In this document: piece by piece, positions 1-9,681 of the stretch
Numbering within the stretch: the first letter of the stretch is position 1
Layout of the letters: the number at the start of each line of letters is the position of its first letter
Origin: UBA4416 sp040387475
GTDB lineage: Bacteria; Bacteroidota; Bacteroidia; B-17B0; Aurantibacillaceae
Direction of reading: 5' to 3'
Length of the DNA: 64,000 nt
Assembly (NCBI GenBank): GCA_040387475.1
Contig: JAZKDT010000009.1
Span: 16,023-80,022 of the forward strand
Program-made: the position numbers and the translations under genes
The notes under the pieces: model-generated
Database searches by the model: none
Told to the model about the DNA's origin: nothing
What the model saw: the letters and a program-made list of their open reading frames with translations, nothing else

Positions 1-3000
1 CAGGTTTAACCTGTAATAAGTTATTTCTTCATAGGGCTGTAGGTCAAATGAAGAATAATTTTTTGGACTCTGGCTATTAAACGCTGCGTCCAAATCAACT
101 ACCTTTTCGAAATCAATTCCGTTCTTTGATTTTCGCAGTTCAAAAAACCGTGTGTTTTTTTCGGAAGCAGTAACCCATTGCACCAGATTTTTGTTTCCTT
201 CATTTCTCCCCACAAAAGTGAGCAGCTCAATGGGTAAAATGCCAACAGCTGTCCAGTTCGATATGGTATAATTGCATACATTTCCACTGTTACCATCAAT
301 CATTAGCATGTATGTTTGACCTATATTTAACCCTGTTGCGGTTACAGTTCCGGTAGCATTTGTTCCAGGATTAAAGCAATTGGAAACAGACGTAAAACTA
401 CTGCAGCATCCTAATGTAGTTTGAGTAACCGCATATACCTGGGCCTGTATGCCATAATTAAATGTACAACCGTTAACAGATGTAATTGGAAAGGATACAG
501 ATGTTGTAGTTGCTACAAAATAAAACCACGAGTTATTTTCAATAGAGCCACAAAAAACGCCGGATAACGGACTTGTTTGATCCGCAGTAAATATTCCGGA
601 TGTGCTACTCGAAAAAGTTCCTACGCCTTGCGTTAGCGTAGCAGGATTGGAACAATAATCGTTAGTAGTAGGATTACCGCAAGGTCCTGTCGGCGGTGGT
701 GTCGTCACGCATACACTAAACGTAGTAGTACTGAATGAATTATTGTAAGAGAAGACCCTGATATAATAAGTATTACCAAGTATCAAACCAAAAATCCCAC
801 TTGTATTTGGATCACTGCAAGCAATTGGCGGACCTATCGTACTACACGAACCGGCATATATAGAGTGATACAAATCTGTATTGTTTCCGGCAATATTTGA
901 AATAGTAACACTATGACTTGTATTGGTAGCAACAAAAGAATACCAAACATCATCATCCGGATTTCCACCACAGGTATTTGTTTGAGTGGATGCTGTAGCT
1001 CCGTATAACGTGCCGCCAGTTAATGACGTACAGGTTAATCCTGAATTTACAGTTACCGGGTAGGCGCCGCTGCAATTATCATTTGCCGGCGGTGGTGGAG
1101 GACAAACTATTGTAAATGTGACGCTGCCACCCGCCGTACTTTCAGGATCGAGTAAAATGTAATACTGAACACCCGCAGTTAATGACAAAGCGCCTGCCCC
1201 GGTGGCTGCACCGCTAAGGTCATCCACGCAGTTCCATCCTGTATTAGTACATCCGGCTGACGCCGCCTTGTATTGATAATCTATATAGGCAAACGAAGAG
1301 CCTTGCTGGATAAGATAATTACCGGATGTTGCAGGAGTGAATGTGAAAATTTTCTCCTGACCACCGGTTGTATATCCGCATGCAGAAGGGCTGTATATAC
1401 CGTTACCTGCTGGAATGGTTGTACTTACAGATGATCCACAGGATGTGATATTTACAACAGACGCGCAAGGATCAACAGGAGTGGTAATGCATACACTAAA
1501 GGTTGTATTGGCATTAGCAGTAGTACCATAAGTGTAAATTCTTACAAAATAAGTTGTGCCAGGCGTTAACCCCGAGATCAAACTGGTGTTAGCGTCCTCA
1601 CAGATCATAGCTGCGCTGATGGACCCGCAGGATCCCGAATAAACAGAATGAAAAAGATCGGTGTTGTTTCCTGCAACATTTGAAATGGTTAAACTGTGAC
1701 TTGTACTGGTAGCAACAAAACTATACCACACGTCATCATCGTCATACGTTGGATTACATGTAGTGGTTTGGGCCGACGCTGTTGCACCATATAAGGTTCC
1801 GCCTGTTTGAGATGTACAGGTGGTTCCCGCATTTACAGTAAGGGTGTATGCTCCGGTGCAGTTATCATTATTTGGAGCGGTAGGAGGGCATACTACGGTG
1901 AAGGTGACATTGCCCCCGGTTGTACTTTCCGGATCCAGTAAAATATAGTAAGTTACGCCTGCAGTTAACGCCATAGCATTTGCACTTGTTGATGCGCCGG
2001 TCATATCCTCTATGCAGGTCCAGCCAGTACTGATACATCCTGCGGAAGCGGGTTTATACTGGTAGTCTATATAACCAAATGAAGATCCCTGTTGAATTAC
2101 AAAATTTCCGCTGGTAACGGGAGTGAACGTAAATATCTTTTCATTACCCGGCGTGGAAAAACCGCAGGAGGATGTGCCGCTGTAAATTCCTGTTCCGGCT
2201 GCAATGGTTGTGGCAACAGAGGTACCGCAGGCACTGATGTTTGTTAATGATGAACAAGGATCAACCGGCGTCGTAATACACACACTGAATGTGGTGTTGG
2301 CACCGATCGTGGTACCGTATGTATAAATTCTTACAAAATAAGTCGTGCCGATTGTGAGTCCTGATACTAAACTTGTATTGGCATCTTCGCAAATAATAGC
2401 TGCGCCGATTGATCCACATGATCCGGAATATACTGAGTGATATAAGTCGGTATTATTTCCTGCTACATTTGAAATCGATAAACTATGGGTTACAGCAGTT
2501 GCTACAAAACTATACCAAACGTCGTCGTCATCATAAGTGGGAACGCAGGTTGTTGTTTGCGCTGATGCGGTTGAACTGAATAATGTACCACCTGTTTGTG
2601 ATGTACATGTGGTTCCGGAATTAACAGTGAGCGCATAAGCACCGGTACATTCGTCGTTAGCCGGCGGCGGTGGTGGCACGTTTACACATACACTGAATGT
2701 TCCTGCGTTTGTGTTATTCCCGTTGCTATACACTCTTACAAAATAAGTTGTTCCAATGCTTAACCCAGTAATAGGTGAAGATTCGGCAGTGGCGCCGGTT
2801 GTGTTATTTACACAACTATACGTTGTTAAGCCGCCGCACGCTCCTGTAAACACTTCAAATACCGCATTAGTAATAGTACCTGGTGTTACTGTAATGGAAT
2901 GCGTAGTGGATGAAGCGACAAAAGAGAACCACACATCGTCATCGGCGTTGCCTGTACATCCTGCTTGTGATTGTGAAGCATTTGCTGACGTAGCACTAGT

Positions 3001-4365
3001 GGTTGAAGCGCATAGCGAATTGGAGTTTACGGAAAGTGAGAATGCCCCTGAACAATTGTCGTTAGCAGGAGGCACAATGGCTGTTGCGCATAAACCAAAG
3101 GTGCCGTTATTATCATTCCCAAACTCAAAAAAACGAATGTATAATGTAGTTCCAGGAGTTTGGCCGCTAACCGTTAGTGCTGGCATTGCGCCATTCACAC
3201 TGGCATCATCATCACATCCAATTAATGTTAATACACCACAGGGTGTTCCCGAATAAATAGCCATACCGCCGTCTGTTACAACACCGGTTTGTGAATCAAA
3301 GGAAATAATCCCGCTTGCCGGAACAGTTATTGAGAACCAGACATCGCCACCTAAATAAGATGAACATCCCGGTGCGGGAATTGTGCCACAGGTTGAGCTG
3401 GTTGCGCCTGCATTTGTAAATGTTGTAAACGAGCAGGCGGCGCCTGCAATGATAGGTGTTGCACCCGAAGGGTCATCATTGGATGGAGGCGGAGGCGGGG
3501 TTAGTACGCAAACACTAAAGGTGGTGTTTTGGCCAGAGGTGCCGGTATAAGTATACACACGAACATAGTATATGTTACCGACTGTTAATCCGGTTACCGT
3601 ACTGATGTTTGGATCGCTACAAACTAAAGGTGTACCAAGAGAACCACATCCTCCCGAATACACTGAATGAAACATGTCGGTTACGGATCCTGCTACATTT
3701 GTGATACTAACGGAGTGAGATGTGGAAGTAGCCGTGAAGCTATACCAGACATCGTCATCGGCAATCCCTGTACAGGTATTTGCATTGGTTGAAGTAGTTG
3801 CACCTAATACCGTTCCCCCCGATGAGGTTGTACAGGTACTTCCTGAATTTACAGTAAGCACAGTAGCCCCTGTGCAGTTGTCGTTAGCTGGGGCGGCAGA
3901 TGGGCCAGTAATGCAAAGTGATGTCAAGGTCATGTCATTTGATGCGACATTCACAATTCTTACAATATAGTTTGTGCCATTCGTTAAACCTGTAGCCGTT
4001 AGTGTTTCGGTGTCAGTCCCATTAGCTGTGGTAGTATTATCACAGCCCAATACTGATCCGCCGCATGAGCTCAGTAATTCGATAGCTACATTTCTGTTAT
4101 TTGCTGTAGCGACGATTGTAGCAGTGGTTCCGGTAGCAGTAAATATATACCAGGCTTCTCTGGATACAGTGCCTCCACAAACCGTTCCATTTCCATCAAT
4201 GGAAGCATCAGTTATGGTGGCAGACGATGTACACGAACCGTTAGTAGTTACGCTCGTTGCGCCCAAGCAGGTTGTGCCCTGTGAATACGAATAATTTAGC
4301 AAGAAAAAAAACAGTAAAGAAAAAAGAAGACGGCTTATATGTTGGATACTCCAAAACAGAATCAT
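1..4365 (-). CDS. Giant secreted multi-domain surface protein (probable T9SS cargo), 3' end outside window
   Basis: I translated this frame by hand at several places (start, about 3900-3000, 2660-2100, 1490-1200, 720-480, 250-1) and found no stop; it leaves the window still open after 1455 codons. The ATG at 4365 begins a signal peptide with a Leu/Phe-rich core ending NYSYSQG. Then come PPC-like cysteine-rich beta domains (NDNC start, DDDVWYSF core, TTYFVRVY, FSVCV end) beginning near residues 36, 160, 295, 435, 573, 834 and 1097. A second domain type (GNEKIFTFTP, QQGSSFGYIDYQY) sits near 699 and 960. Near residue 1375 comes LPIELLTFVG and RFFELRKSKNG, the module that in Bacteroidota directly precedes a T9SS sorting domain. 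I infer that only the sorting domain, under about 100 residues, is missing. Likely a cell-surface or released adhesin-type protein; ligand unknown. It lies 27 bp after the small gene 4393-4728. Confidence 0.85.
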   Translation of the reverse strand, partial: MILFWSIQHISRLLFSLLFFFLLNYSYSQGTTCLGATSVTTNGSCTSSATITDASIDGNGTVCGGTVSREAWYIFTATGTTATIVATANNRNVAIELLSSCGGSVLGCDNTTTANGTDTETLTATGLTNGTNYIVRIVNVASNDMTLTSLCITGPSAAPANDNCTGATVLTVNSGSTCTTSSGGTVLGATTSTNANTCTGIADDDVWYSFTATSTSHSVSITNVAGSVTDMFHSVYSGGCGSLGTPLVCSDPNISTVTGLTVGNIYYVRVYTYTGTSGQNTTFSVCVLTPPPPPSNDDPSGATPIIAGAACSFTTFTNAGATSSTCGTIPAPGCSSYLGGDVWFSITVPASGIISFDSQTGVVTDGGMAIYSGTPCGVLTLIGCDDDASVNGAMPALTVSGQTPGTTLYIRFFEFGNDNNGTFGLCATAIVPPANDNCSGAFSLSVNSNSLCASTTSATSANASQSQAGCTGNADDDVWFSFVASSTTHSITVTPGTITNAVFEVFTGACGGLTTYSCVNNTTGATAESSPITGLSIGTTYFVRVYSNGNNTNAGTFSVCVNVPPPPPANDECTGAYALTVNSGTTCTSQTGGTLFSSTASAQTTTCVPTYDDDDVWYSFVATAVTHSLSISNVAGNNTDLYHSVYSGSCGSIGAAIICEDANTSLVSGLTIGTTYFVRIYTYGTTIGANTTFSVCITTPVDPCSSLTNISACGTSVATTIAAGTGIYSGTSSCGFSTPGNEKIFTFTPVTSGNFVIQQGSSFGYIDYQYKPASAGCISTGWTCIEDMTGASTSANAMALTAGVTYYILLDPESTTGGNVTFTVVCPPTAPNNDNCTGAYTLTVNAGTTCTSQTGGTLYGATASAQTTTCNPTYDDDDVWYSFVATSTSHSLTISNVAGNNTDLFHSVYSGSCGSISAAMICEDANTSLISGLTPGTTYFVRIYTYGTTANANTTFSVCITTPVDPCASVVNITSCGSSVSTTIPAGNGIYSPSACGYTTGGQEKIFTFTPATSGNYLIQQGSSFAYIDYQYKAASAGCTNTGWNCVDDLSGAATGAGALSLTAGVQYYILLDPESTAGGSVTFTIVCPPPPPANDNCSGAYPVTVNSGLTCTSLTGGTLYGATASTQTNTCGGNPDDDVWYSFVATNTSHSVTISNIAGNNTDLYHSIYAGSCSTIGPPIACSDPNTSGIFGLILGNTYYIRVFSYNNSFSTTTFSVCVTTPPPTGPCGNPTTNDYCSNPATLTQGVGTFSSSTSGIFTADQTSPLSGVFCGSIENNSWFYFVATTTSVSFPITSVNGCTFNYGIQAQVYAVTQTTLGCCSSFTSVSNCFNPGTNATGTVTATGLNIGQTYMLMIDGNSGNVCNYTISNWTAVGILPIELLTFVGRNEGNKNLVQWVTASEKNTRFFELRKSKNGIDFEKVVDLDAAFNSQSPKNYSSFDLQPYEEITYYRLNL
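690..2660 (-). repeat. In-gene tandem repeats of about 785 bp (two full, one half copy)
   Basis: Inside the giant gene a two-domain block recurs. Domain starts (the NDNC/NDEC codons) lie near 2648, 1866 and 1077, spacings of about 782 and 789 bp. Anchor words repeat at the same offset: cttacaaaat at 2330 and 1541, and the ttcMggatcSagtaaaat region at 1927 and 1141. Each full unit encodes one PPC-like domain plus one GYIDYQY-type domain, about 262 residues; the third copy keeps only the PPC-like half (about 1077-690). The copies are clearly homologous but differ at many third positions, so the duplication is not very recent. Confidence 0.8.
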
Positions 4366-4392
4366 AGGGTAGATATTAAAATAGAAGGTCGA

Positions 4393-4728
4393 TTAATTGT
4401 AGCTGATTATAGAACTACTTTTTATATTGTACTTTTTCCAAAAATCTTCCATTTCTTTTGGATGCATTAGTTTGTTATGAACGATCGTAAACGTTTTTTG
4501 AACCGTGTCAATATCTGCCGATAATACCTTTTCATTCCAGCCGCGTAGTTCTCTTTTAAATTCTCTTATCGTAGCATACGGATAGCTTGTCGTATTTATC
4601 ACCAGTGTTTTTGTACTTGTGCTTAATATATTTTGAAAACGTTGTTGCTCATCGATGGTTGAATTGCCAGATTGTGCTGATATTAGTTGGGAAGTAAGAA
4701 GATATAAAGTAATCAAAAGTACTTTCAT
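4393..4728 (-). CDS. Small exported protein, predicted ferredoxin-like (HMA-type) fold
   Basis: A 111-residue protein with a clean signal peptide (MKVLLITLYLLTSQLISAQS). I do not recognise a named family. The mature part reads as beta (KTLVINTT), helix (IREFKRELRGW), beta (EKVLSADID), beta (KTFTIVHNK), helix (PKEMEDFWKKYNI), beta, the order of a heavy-metal-associated/ferredoxin-like fold, but there is no CxxC metal site. It precedes the giant gene 1-4365 by 27 bp on the same strand and is probably cotranscribed. The protein at 9023-9454 has the same secondary-structure order and also precedes a giant T9SS protein. Function unknown; an accessory or partner role for the large protein is inference. 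Confidence 0.7.
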   Translation of the reverse strand: MKVLLITLYLLTSQLISAQSGNSTIDEQQRFQNILSTSTKTLVINTTSYPYATIREFKRELRGWNEKVLSADIDTVQKTFTIVHNKLMHPKEMEDFWKKYNIKSSSIISYN

Positions 4729-4788
4729 ATATAGGGTATTGTTAAGTGAACTTAAATTCTAAGGTATCAAATATTTATTATTTACAAA

Positions 4789-4808
4789 TGGTTTTGCTGC
4801 CAAAACCA
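4789..4808. other. Small inverted repeat upstream of the small exported gene
   Basis: TGGTTTTG (4789-4796), loop CTGC, CAAAACCA (4801-4808). It lies 60 bp upstream of the 4393-4728 gene, in the 270-bp gap before 5000. Read on the plus strand it is followed by CCTCTTTTTTC, which looks terminator-like, but no plus-strand gene lies upstream. Apart from this and the terminator at 4951-4979 I see nothing else in 4729-4999. Confidence 0.35.
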
Positions 4809-4950
4809 CCTCTTTTTTCATCAATTCTAAAATATAAAATATGTTTTTTATTTTACTCATCGTAACGGTTGTTTTGCTCAGTAGAGACGGATCTTTGCTT
4901 GATTTAATGATGACGCGGCTTAGCTAAAAGTTTTAAACACGATATGAAAA

Positions 4951-4979
4951 AGCGGCAATAAGCTTATCTTATTGCCGCT
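4951..4979 (-). terminator. Rho-independent terminator of the 5000-9019 gene
   Basis: A perfect stem AGCGGCAATAAG / CTTATTGCCGCT with a five-base loop, 20 bp after the stop codon at 5000. On the minus strand the stem is followed by TTTTTC. It separates the two surface-protein cassettes into separate transcription units. Confidence 0.85.
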
Positions 4980-4999
4980 ACATAGTGAATGTAAAATAA

Positions 5000-7900
5000 T
5001 TACTGATTTTTATTTGTTATAACCACTTTGGTGTTTTCCGAAAATGAATTTCCTGCTGTGATCGCAATGATATAAGTTCCTGCAGCAAAATTACTGGTAT
5101 TGATATAATTATTATTGGCCGGTTGAGTCAAATCAATTTTTTGCTGGTAAACTGTTCTTCCTAAAACATCTCTAATGATTAAAGTTGCTTCTTTTTCACC
5201 TGGAACAGAAAGTTTGACATATAGTTCATTGGAAGCAGGGTTTGGATAAACAACCAGGGTTTGCGATTTGTTCGACCCGTTCTCAAGGGCTATGATATTA
5301 CTGTATTCAAACGAATAGTCTAAATCAACCATTTTTAGGCGGTAATATGTAATAGGTGAGTACCGGTCAAAATCCAGATAATTATAGTTGTTCAAGGAAG
5401 AAAGATTACCGATAGGATTAACCGTAGTTATCTTATAAAAATTTATTCCGTCTTCCGAACTCTCCAATTCATAATGCATGAAATTTTGTTCTACAGCCGA
5501 TTTCCAATAGATTGAATTATAAGTTGATTCGGTTGTCCCGTTAAATAGTATTAACTCCACCGGCAATGGCTGTAATCCTTGAATAGTAGCCATTTTTGAA
5601 AATCCGGACATTGCATTTCTTGTTACGGCGGTAACCGCACTTGGAACACAGCTTCCAGTTAAAGCCCAGGACGGAGAAGCAGAAGGACTTTTTGCAATGG
5701 AAAAACCTGCCCCCGTGGCATTAGAATAACTTCGGTTATATAATGTTAAGTTGTATAAACCCGTGCTGGGCGAAGATGCATCAATCGTCCAAAAGCCATG
5801 ATTTAAATAATTGAGGTTATAAGTTGTTAGACACTCAGTCCAGTTTGGAATAGGGGGTAGAGGAAAAGAGCCTGTTCCCCAGGGGTCGAATCTTGCCAGC
5901 AAATTAATTGCGCCTGCGGCAGCTCCTGTGGTAAAATTGAGATTAGCTCTTTCGTAACCGGGCGTTGCGTGACCAACAGGGAAATCATAAGGGCCCGTTG
6001 CGCCGGCAGCTAGATATCGTCTTAAATTACCTTCTATATAACTTATTGTGTTTCCTGTTGTAACAGCGGTATTACCCGTGTTGGTAACAATAACTTCCTG
6101 CGAGCCCGGTGTATTTATTTTTCCTGAGGTCAATGTTAATACTCCGTTTGTATTTAAAATAAGGTTGGGTGTATTGGTGGTAGAAAGAGTAACCCCGGTG
6201 CTTGTATTACTCATCGTAACGCTGCAAAGCGTTAGGCTTGGTGTTGCGGCATTTGCATTAGGGCTGTATACTTGCGCAACCGACCCATTAAAGATAAAGG
6301 AGCTGGTTGAAGATATACCTGTAAAAGTGTTTGCCCCGTTACTATTGATAAAATCTCTCCCGACTGTAAAATCAGTTCCGCTGGTGTTAACAATACTTGT
6401 GGCATTCGATGTTTTGAAATCCTGACCTACTTCAATATTATTTCCTATAGTAACAACGCCAGAAGTTTTATTCACAAAAAAATTGGAAAATTTATTTACC
6501 CCCGTAAAGTTTCCGGAGATGATTTGGTTGCTGGAACCGTTAAAATTTACTGTTGAACCTGCAGCACACCGCAATTGCCCGTTATTCACAAAATCACCAC
6601 AGATATCCAATACGACACCCGAGTTAACGGTAAGCGTAGCAGAGGGATTGATAGTCATACTTTTAATACTTGTGTTTATATTAACTACCGGTTGAAACGA
6701 CGGACCTGCTAAAACGATGCCGTCAAATGACGGTGTACAGCTTGGCAGGGTACAATTACTCCAGTTTGTTGAATTCGAAAAAGTGGTGCTTGCGGCACTA
6801 CCTGTCCAGAAAACAGGAGATACCAAAGGATTTCCCAAAGAGGCAATCCCGATTCCTAAAGGTATATTTAATGAAAATCCAATGTTGGTACTCGAGTAGT
6901 TTTGTATTACTAAAATAAATTCATCTCCCAAAGATGCAGTGATAGATGCTTCATAACCCGCATTATAACAACCCGCCCCTGGACTAATTGGAAAACCGCT
7001 ACCTCCACCGGTTGGCTGATTACCGGCAGTTCCTGCATTTACAACGGAAGACATTCCGGTAACACCCTGGTAACTGTAGTTACAGGCTAATTCTCCATCA
7101 CCACCCGAACTTTTTATGGAAGCGCAAGAGGTAGCTCCTGTGCCAATCGTACGGTATAAAACCCAATCGTAATCAGAGTCAATATCACAGCCGCCATAGT
7201 CGTTAGGTATAATGTTAAATGCAACTGCCCCGGGGGTAATAGCAGTAAATTTTATCCAAAGGGCATTTTGCTCACCAGCAGCAAGGCAGTTACCACTACC
7301 ACTAAAGTCACAAATGTTACCCGTGTTCTTATATCCAGGGTTCGGTATCGTTACCGGGAAAGAGCAATATGAGATGGGAAGAGAACAGTCGCTTCCAGCA
7401 ATTCCAATAGCCGTTCCCACAGCACTTGTTGTGGAACCCATAATATTGTAAGTTCCGGTTGTTGACAATCTTCCATCTACTCGGATGTAATAGGTTCCTG
7501 CCGCTAATCCCGTTAAATTCAATTGTGAATTGCCGGTAAGAGCAGCTCCACAACCGGAACCTGGAGCATCATCATTACAGGCAACTAACACGGATGAGCC
7601 GCATGGCCCGCTGTAAACAGCTATTTGTGTATTAGCTAAAGTAAGTGAGCTGGTTAATACACTCAAACTTCCGGTTGCAGGAACGGTTATCGAGTACCAT
7701 AAACTATTTACAGAACCAGCACTCCAGCATGTTGCTGGCGCTAAAGGTAATTCATCTGTAGCACAGGTATTATCGTCGTTGATCGTTACACCCGATGTTA
7801 AAGCAATAGCACCACCGCAGTTGTCATTTACATTTGAAGATCCTCCGGTAGTAAATGAGAAGGTAGTACAACCAACTGCTGACCCAACAGCATTTTGAGG

Positions 7901-9019
7901 CACGATACGCCAGAAGTAGGTTGTGTTATTTAACAATGCAGGCGGAGCATAATTTAATACGTTTCCGATGTTTGTACCGTTATCAATATTGGATGCGGCG
8001 GCATCGGTACCAAAATACAAGAGATACTGAGTTGGCGGAGCGCCACCCACAGGGGCGTTCCACGTAAAATTAGTAGAAGAACAAGTGAGTGTACTGCTAT
8101 TGGCCGGAGCTGTTTTTACGGAACAATTTGGTACAGCTGGTGTTGCACAACTTATAGTAAGACTATAAGTTCCAACATCACCCGCAAACCCTCCAACAAA
8201 AATAAAATAATTGGTTAAATTGGTAGAGGCCCAAGTGGCTGCCGAACCCGCGCCACAAGAACCAACGTCATCATTGCCGGTTACACAGGTGAGTGCACCG
8301 CAGGTTCCTGAATAAATCTGAATTTTAGTATCATAGGAAGAACCGCATAAACTAGCTGTAATAATCTGACCATTACCTGTAAATTTATACCAAACTCCAG
8401 GAGTAGCATCTGTCGTTCCGCATGTGCCTGTTGGATCGCCGGTAGCTGTTGCAAATAAAGTAGATCCAGTATACGTTCCTGCACAAGCCGCAGCTATTGC
8501 GCCCGCGCAGGCATCATTTGCCGGAGGGGTAGTAGCGTGGTAAACACATACAGTGCCCGTCATTTTTTTATTGGCATTGTTGACTTTAGACATGCGTATG
8601 TTATATACCTGCCCCATTGTAGCCGTAAACGTAGCCGTTTCTGTACCTGCCAGGCCTGTTGCATTAACGCATACTACCGAACTGGCAGCCGTACAACCTG
8701 TATAAACAGCAATTCCTAAATTCTCAATATTAGCCGTCCCGGTAATTGTATAAACAACGCTCGCAGCAGCAGTAAACGTGAACCAGCCATCTGTATCAGC
8801 TGTTCCACAAGCAGGTCCTGTTAGTTCGGCACCAAATGCCTTTTGTACATTATAGTTGATGGCAACACACGAAGTGTTATCCGGGATTGTAACAGCACCG
8901 CTACATAGATCCGACTGGGAAATTGTTTTCTGGGAAATAAAAACAAGACTAAGTAAAAGAAGTACTAATGATATCTTATTTGAAAAAGGTTGAGTCATGT
9001 CAAAAAAATTTAGCTTCAT
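5000..9019 (-). CDS. Giant T9SS type A sorted surface protein with PPC-like, FnIII-like and beta-rich regions
   Basis: A 1339-residue exported protein. Residues 1-34 are a signal peptide (ISLVLLLLSLVFIS core, cleaved near TISQS); the ATG at 8998 (MTQPFSNK) is an alternative start. PPC-like cysteine-rich domains lie at about 36-165, 165-295 and 400-535 (WYKFTGNG, LWYSITVP, GTYYIRVDG). A fibronectin III-like segment is at about 300-395 (TYFWRIVPQN). Residues 540-750 hold the NALWIKFTAITPG / CDIDSDYDWVLYR domain common in T9SS cargo. A Ser/Thr/Asn-rich beta-solenoid-like stretch runs about 755-1000. LPVELILFNG (about 1165) and the sorting domain VVYPNPASNELYVKLS to the C-terminus (about 1258-1339) follow. 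The start lies 3 bp after the stop of 9023-9454, so translational coupling is likely. Probably a surface-anchored or secreted adhesin; no catalytic domain is visible. Confidence 0.9.
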   Translation of the reverse strand: MKLNFFDMTQPFSNKISLVLLLLSLVFISQKTISQSDLCSGAVTIPDNTSCVAINYNVQKAFGAELTGPACGTADTDGWFTFTAAASVVYTITGTANIENLGIAVYTGCTAASSVVCVNATGLAGTETATFTATMGQVYNIRMSKVNNANKKMTGTVCVYHATTPPANDACAGAIAAACAGTYTGSTLFATATGDPTGTCGTTDATPGVWYKFTGNGQIITASLCGSSYDTKIQIYSGTCGALTCVTGNDDVGSCGAGSAATWASTNLTNYFIFVGGFAGDVGTYSLTISCATPAVPNCSVKTAPANSSTLTCSSTNFTWNAPVGGAPPTQYLLYFGTDAAASNIDNGTNIGNVLNYAPPALLNNTTYFWRIVPQNAVGSAVGCTTFSFTTGGSSNVNDNCGGAIALTSGVTINDDNTCATDELPLAPATCWSAGSVNSLWYSITVPATGSLSVLTSSLTLANTQIAVYSGPCGSSVLVACNDDAPGSGCGAALTGNSQLNLTGLAAGTYYIRVDGRLSTTGTYNIMGSTTSAVGTAIGIAGSDCSLPISYCSFPVTIPNPGYKNTGNICDFSGSGNCLAAGEQNALWIKFTAITPGAVAFNIIPNDYGGCDIDSDYDWVLYRTIGTGATSCASIKSSGGDGELACNYSYQGVTGMSSVVNAGTAGNQPTGGGSGFPISPGAGCYNAGYEASITASLGDEFILVIQNYSSTNIGFSLNIPLGIGIASLGNPLVSPVFWTGSAASTTFSNSTNWSNCTLPSCTPSFDGIVLAGPSFQPVVNINTSIKSMTINPSATLTVNSGVVLDICGDFVNNGQLRCAAGSTVNFNGSSNQIISGNFTGVNKFSNFFVNKTSGVVTIGNNIEVGQDFKTSNATSIVNTSGTDFTVGRDFINSNGANTFTGISSTSSFIFNGSVAQVYSPNANAATPSLTLCSVTMSNTSTGVTLSTTNTPNLILNTNGVLTLTSGKINTPGSQEVIVTNTGNTAVTTGNTISYIEGNLRRYLAAGATGPYDFPVGHATPGYERANLNFTTGAAAGAINLLARFDPWGTGSFPLPPIPNWTECLTTYNLNYLNHGFWTIDASSPSTGLYNLTLYNRSYSNATGAGFSIAKSPSASPSWALTGSCVPSAVTAVTRNAMSGFSKMATIQGLQPLPVELILFNGTTESTYNSIYWKSAVEQNFMHYELESSEDGINFYKITTVNPIGNLSSLNNYNYLDFDRYSPITYYRLKMVDLDYSFEYSNIIALENGSNKSQTLVVYPNPASNELYVKLSVPGEKEATLIIRDVLGRTVYQQKIDLTQPANNNYINTSNFAAGTYIIAITAGNSFSENTKVVITNKNQ

Positions 9020-9022
9020 TAA

Positions 9023-9454
9023 TTACTTGTTACTTTTCATTTTTTTATACTCTGCCGGATATTTTCTTATCCAATCTATTTTTTGTTTCTCATATTCTAA
9101 AGCGTCCTGTTCAGGATTTCCTGTGTTTATAGCTGTAGGATATGGATCAACAGGCTCGCCATCGAGTATGAAATACTTTATAGGAACATAATTTTTGACC
9201 ATTTTGCCGGAGACCACTGCCTTGTTAACGTTTAATGACGTTTGAATTATAAATACGCTGTCGGCTTTACTAAACTCAACAGAAGTTGCATTTGTAAACC
9301 TTCCCAACAGGTCTTTAGTTAAGTCGAAATTTTTTTCCGTTAAATTATACATCGTGATGAGATAACGGTTACTTGTGGTTTCGGTAGATTTCTGTGAAAA
9401 AACAGGACTAGCGATACATACAAGAGAAATGCAATAGAGTAAAAATTTGCCCAT
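9023..9454 (-). CDS. Small exported protein, predicted ferredoxin-like fold, coupled to the giant T9SS gene
   Basis: A 143-residue protein with a signal peptide (MGKFLLYCISLVCIASPVFSQ). No named family recognised. After the signal: beta (NRYLITMYN), helix (DLTKDLLGRF), beta (TSVEFSKAD), beta (VFIIQTSLN), helix (KAVVSGKMVKNY), beta (YFILDG), then a charged tail (QDALEYEKQKIDWIRKYPAEYKKMKSNK). The same order is seen in the 111-residue protein at 4393-4728, and both sit directly upstream of a giant secreted protein. Only 3 bp separate its stop from the ATG of the large gene. A role as chaperone, subunit or surface partner of the cargo is inference only. Confidence 0.75.
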   Translation of the reverse strand: MGKFLLYCISLVCIASPVFSQKSTETTSNRYLITMYNLTEKNFDLTKDLLGRFTNATSVEFSKADSVFIIQTSLNVNKAVVSGKMVKNYVPIKYFILDGEPVDPYPTAINTGNPEQDALEYEKQKIDWIRKYPAEYKKMKSNK

Positions 9455-9612
9455 AATAATTTAAATACGTGGTTCCAATATCAAAAAAAATGCCATTTTG
9501 AAAATATTCAAATATGTAAGTTTTTAGTAAAAATAGCCCAAAATAACCTAATAAACCACTACGGTTCATTCATATCACGACGTCAGATATTAGCAGATAG
9601 GAAAATAATATA

Positions 9613-9647
9613 ATTTGTCGATAAAAAATTAGTATTAATCGACAAAT
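9613..9647. promoter_or_regulatory. 10-bp perfect inverted repeat in intergenic DNA
   Basis: ATTTGTCGAT (9613-9622) and ATCGACAAAT (9638-9647), separated by 15 bp of A/T-rich DNA. It lies in the 277-bp gap between the DUF4199 gene and the small exported gene 9023-9454, about 160 bp upstream of the latter's start. It could be an operator or an RNA hairpin; no protein partner can be named. Confidence 0.4.
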
Positions 9648-9681
9648 AATGACCTGTTTATGATAATGAAATGAGTGAAAG

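Noticed and set aside
690..2660. Mobile element as the source of the 785-bp repeats
   Set aside because: The repeats are in frame and each encodes extracellular domains; no transposase or terminal repeats.
2756..4294. Plus-strand reading frames of 80-166 codons
   Set aside because: They lie opposite the giant minus-strand cargo gene, whose protein has a signal peptide and repeated domains; the plus frames have no recognisable features.
4700..5000. Small RNA or riboswitch in the gap between cassettes
   Set aside because: Only a short stem and the terminator of the upstream gene are visible, with no conserved RNA pattern.
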